DNA of 7,360 bases from Chromatiales bacterium. GTDB taxonomy: Bacteria; Pseudomonadota; Gammaproteobacteria; JACCYU01. A program made the position numbers and the translations under genes. Below the pieces are notes generated by a model. That model worked only from the letters and a program-made list of their open reading frames with translations, did no database searches and had not been told where the DNA came from. Positions 6,300-7,360 of the stretch are shown in pieces; within the stretch, counting starts at the first letter, position 1, and every line of letters starts with the position of its first letter. The DNA lies in assembly GCA_031177845.1 (NCBI GenBank), contig JAPSGG010000065.1:1-7360 (forward strand). Direction: 5' to 3'.

Positions 6300-7360
6300 T
6301 TACGGCCAAAACTTCATATCCTCGAAGAAGCGCTTGACGCCGTTCAGCCAACTCTGCGCCTGCGGGTTGTGGCGCTCGCCGCCATCGGCCAGGCTCTTAT
6401 CCAGTTCCTCCATGAGCTCTCTTTGGCGCTTGGTGAGATTGACCGGGGTTTCCACCACGATCTGACAGATCAGATCGCCCGGCGGACCGCCGCGCACTGG
6501 CTTGACGCCCTTGCCGCGCAACTTGAAGTGTTTGCCCGTCTGTGTCTCCGGCGGAATCTTGAGCTTGATGCGTCCGTCCAGGGTGGGCACTTCCAACTCG
6601 CCTCCCAGCGCGGCGGTCGTAAAGCTGATCGGCACCAGACAGGTTAGATTATTGCCATCGCGCACGAACAACGGATGCGGCTTGACTCGGATCTGCACGT
6701 AAAGATCACCCGGGCCGCCCCCGTGCGCGCCGGCCTCGCCCTCGCCTGCCAGGCGAATGCGGTCCCCGGTATCGACACCAGCGGGAACCTTGACGGACAG
6801 CACTTTGGGCTCTTCAACCCGGCCCTGACCGCGGCAAATCGCGCAAGGATCGGTGATGACCTTACCGGCGCCCCTGCACCGCGGACAGGTCTGCTGCACG
6901 GAGAAGAATCCCTGCTGCATGCGCACTTGGCCCACGCCGTCGCAGGTGCTGCAGGTCTGCGGCGAAGTGCCAGGCCGCGCACCGCTGCCACCGCAGGTGT
7001 GGCAGTTGACTAGGACGGGCACGCGGATCTTGGCTTCTGTGCCAAATACCGCCTCTTCCAGACTCAGTTCGAGGTTGTATTGCAGGTCCGCACCGCGATA
7101 GGCGCGCGCGCCTCCACGGCCACCGCCACCAAAGATATCGCCGAAGATGTCGTCGAAGATATCGCCGAAGCCGCCGCGGAAGCCGCTGCCCGCGCCCCGC
7201 GAGACGCCCGCATGGCCGAACTGGTCATAGGCGGTGCGCTTTTGGGGGTCCGATAGAACCTCGTAGGCTTCCTTGGCCTGCTTGAACTGCTGCGCCGCTT
7301 TCTCGTCTCCCGGCCGGCGGTCGGGGTGATGCTTCATAGCCAGGCGGCGATAGGCCTTCT
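6300..7360 (-). CDS. dnaJ: Chaperone protein DnaJ (N-terminus outside the window)
   Basis: DnaJ (Hsp40) delivers unfolded proteins to DnaK and stimulates its ATPase in the cytoplasm. The frame is open through the window edge; [18 protein letters not shown] near 7310-7360 holds the HPD motif of the J domain, so the true start lies some 25 codons beyond, and the Met at 7335-7337 is internal. The Gly/Phe-rich linker covers about 7113-7220 ([17 protein letters not shown]). Four zinc-binding repeats, [24 protein letters not shown] and CAICRGQG, span about 6815-7004, and the substrate-binding C-terminal domains end in FFEDMKFWP with TAA at 6300-6302. The inferred total of about 376 residues equals E. 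coli DnaJ. The gene is intact. dapB would normally follow; here a convergent degraded cluster comes first. I see no clear terminator after the stop. Confidence 0.98.
   Translation of the reverse strand, partial: KAYRRLAMKHHPDRRPGDEKAAQQFKQAKEAYEVLSDPQKRTAYDQFGHAGVSRGAGSGFRGGFGDIFDDIFGDIFGGGGRGGARAYRGADLQYNLELSLEEAVFGTEAKIRVPVLVNCHTCGGSGARPGTSPQTCSTCDGVGQVRMQQGFFSVQQTCPRCRGAGKVITDPCAICRGQGRVEEPKVLSVKVPAGVDTGDRIRLAGEGEAGAHGGGPGDLYVQIRVKPHPLFVRDGNNLTCLVPISFTTAALGGELEVPTLDGRIKLKIPPETQTGKHFKLRGKGVKPVRGGPPGDLICQIVVETPVNLTKRQRELMEELDKSLADGGERHNPQAQSWLNGVKRFFEDMKFWP

Overview
The window looks like chromosomal DNA of a GC-rich gammaproteobacterium. The minus-strand genes dnaJ, dapB, carA and carB appear in the order known from Pseudomonas and Xanthomonas relatives (grpE-dnaK-dnaJ-dapB-carA-carB), and the CarA, CarB and DapB proteins are of the E. 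coli type. I cannot name the genus from sequence alone.

Layout. Positions 1-411 hold the N-terminal 137 codons of carB, directly downstream of a complete carA (417-1541); together they encode carbamoyl-phosphate synthetase for arginine and pyrimidine synthesis. A 288-bp gap with a probable carAB promoter and a strong GC-rich hairpin repeat separates carA from dapB (1830-2657), the reductase of lysine/diaminopimelate synthesis. A short AT-rich divergent region (about 2658-2837) follows, with a candidate dapB promoter and several small palindromes. At the far end dnaJ (6300 to beyond 7360) runs toward the middle of the window.

Between dapB and dnaJ lies a plus-strand block (2838-6278) that interrupts the usual dnaJ-dapB adjacency. 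It is the wreck of a sulfate-acquisition cluster: an intact YezD/OscA-family small protein (DUF2292), an OprO/OprP-type outer-membrane porin with two frameshifts, a periplasmic sulfate-binding protein (sbp) with several frameshifts, internal deletions and a nonsense codon, a molbindin (Mop/TOBE) gene with an early stop, a class II glutamine amidotransferase gene that has lost its 3' end and key residues, and, fused to it out of frame, the last 35-40 codons of a CysA-like sulfate-transport ATPase. The permease genes cysT and cysW and most of cysA are missing, most simply through one deletion at about 6100.

In working form the cluster would have carried sulfate across the outer membrane (porin), captured it in the periplasm (Sbp) and pumped it inward (CysT/CysW/CysA). 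The lesions occur only in this block while the flanking housekeeping genes are clean, so real pseudogenisation is more likely than sequencing error. The main interest is the decaying island at the dnaJ-dapB junction, the survival of its small first gene, and the presence of molbindin and glutamine amidotransferase genes inside a sulfate-uptake cluster.
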